This document shows positions 63,723 to 64,000 of a stretch of DNA of 64,000 nt, piece after piece. The notes beneath the pieces are model-generated. The model searched no databases, was not told the origin of the DNA, and saw only the letters and a program-made list of their open reading frames with translations. Both the position numbers and the translations under genes were made by a program. Origin of the DNA: Thiocapsa marina 5811. Its GTDB lineage: Bacteria > Pseudomonadota > Gammaproteobacteria > Chromatiales > Chromatiaceae. The DNA is taken from the NCBI RefSeq assembly GCF_000223985.1, contig NZ_AFWV01000009.1:1-64000 (forward strand), in the 5' to 3' direction. Each line of letters begins with the position of its first letter. Position 1 is the stretch's first letter.

Positions 63723-64000
63723 GCGGCTTCAACCTCTCCGACTGGGCCATCCGCAATCGCTCGGTCACCCTCTTCATCATGCTCGCGGTGCTGGTTGCCG
63801 GCGTCAGCTCCTTCTACAAGCTGGGCCGCGCCGAGGATCCACCGTTCACCTTCCGGACCATGGTGGTCAAGGCCATCTGGCCCGGCGCGACGCTCGACGA
63901 GACCATTCGACAGGTCACCGAGCGCCTGGAGCGCACACTGCAGGAGGTGCCCAATCTCGACAACTTGCGTAGCTTCACGCGCGCCGGGTCCACGACCATC
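63719..64000 (+). CDS. RND-family efflux pump, N-terminal part (cut by window edge)
   Basis: The ATG at 63719 overlaps the adaptor stop (ATGA). The visible 94 residues, MSGFNLSDWAIRNRSVTLFI, then MLAVLVAGVSSFYKLGRAEDPPFT (in part) and PGATLDETIRQVTERLERTL, are the first helix and start of the periplasmic porter domain of an AcrB-type RND pump. The LGRAEDPPF form resembles the heavy-metal/HAE-like group often encoded after short adaptors. The remaining ~950 residues lie outside. Confidence 0.9.
   Translation, partial: MSGFNLSDWAIRNRSVTLFIMLAVLVAGVSSFYKLGRAEDPPFTFRTMVVKAIWPGATLDETIRQVTERLERTLQEVPNLDNLRSFTRAGSTTI

Overview
The window is high-GC chromosomal DNA from a gammaproteobacterium, most plausibly a purple sulfur bacterium (Chromatiaceae, Thiocapsa-like). 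That placement is an inference from protein style and gene content; no rRNA or photosynthesis gene is present to prove it. It is a mosaic of housekeeping operons separated by mobile or degraded DNA.

Layout. 1-3281: the right end of an IS3-type insertion sequence cuts into a trio of overlapping tyrosine recombinases (a RIT element) bordered by CTTTACAT repeats. 3.8-6.1 kb: an MNT nucleotidyltransferase with a truncated HEPN partner, a membrane protein of unknown function, and a fragment of an AAA-ATPase/nuclease-fold protein. 6.1-15.6 kb: an IclR regulator, then a tightly packed MoxR-DUF58-DUF4381-BatA-BatB-BatC-BatD operon. 15.8-20.0 kb: an orphan ABC ATPase, a YihY-type membrane protein and a carboxylate-symporter-like protein fused to a periplasmic solute-binding domain. 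20.6-28.5 kb (minus strand): a complete bacterial V/A-type ATPase operon in the unusual order B-D-I-K-E-X(DUF2764)-A. 29.4-36.0 kb (minus): a MacB-like efflux operon (adaptor, ATPase, two permeases), whose last permease is split by a 1.9-kb IS with a clean target duplication.

35.99-47.49 kb is an 11.5-kb genomic island inserted at the 3' end of a tRNA-Leu(UAA) gene. It has a 56-bp direct repeat at its ends, a P4-type integrase interrupted by one amber codon, RelBE remnants, a type I restriction system (hsdM, hsdS, hsdR) and a zeta-like kinase/small-protein pair between hsdS and hsdR. 47.9-57.2 kb: an alpha/beta-hydrolase membrane protein, an AI-2E-type permease and an arginine cluster (YfcC-type carrier, outer-membrane protein, arginine deiminase, APC antiporter, small membrane protein). 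57.5-60.8 kb: VapBC and a two-component system. 61.1-64.0 kb: a MipA/OmpV protein and the start of an RND efflux operon running off the edge.

The most unusual feature is a dispersed, composite ~195-bp repeat present five times between 16.6 and 29.4 kb. Each copy has two ~87-bp modules, both bounded by TTAAACCGCG/CGCGGTTTAA inverted ends and separated by a ~20-bp AT-rich linker. Copies flank and interrupt the V-ATPase operon and supply the stop codons of two of its genes. A second, shorter palindromic repeat (core GGGCGAATTCATTCGCCC) has invaded hsdM, entering the reading frame and truncating its 3' end.
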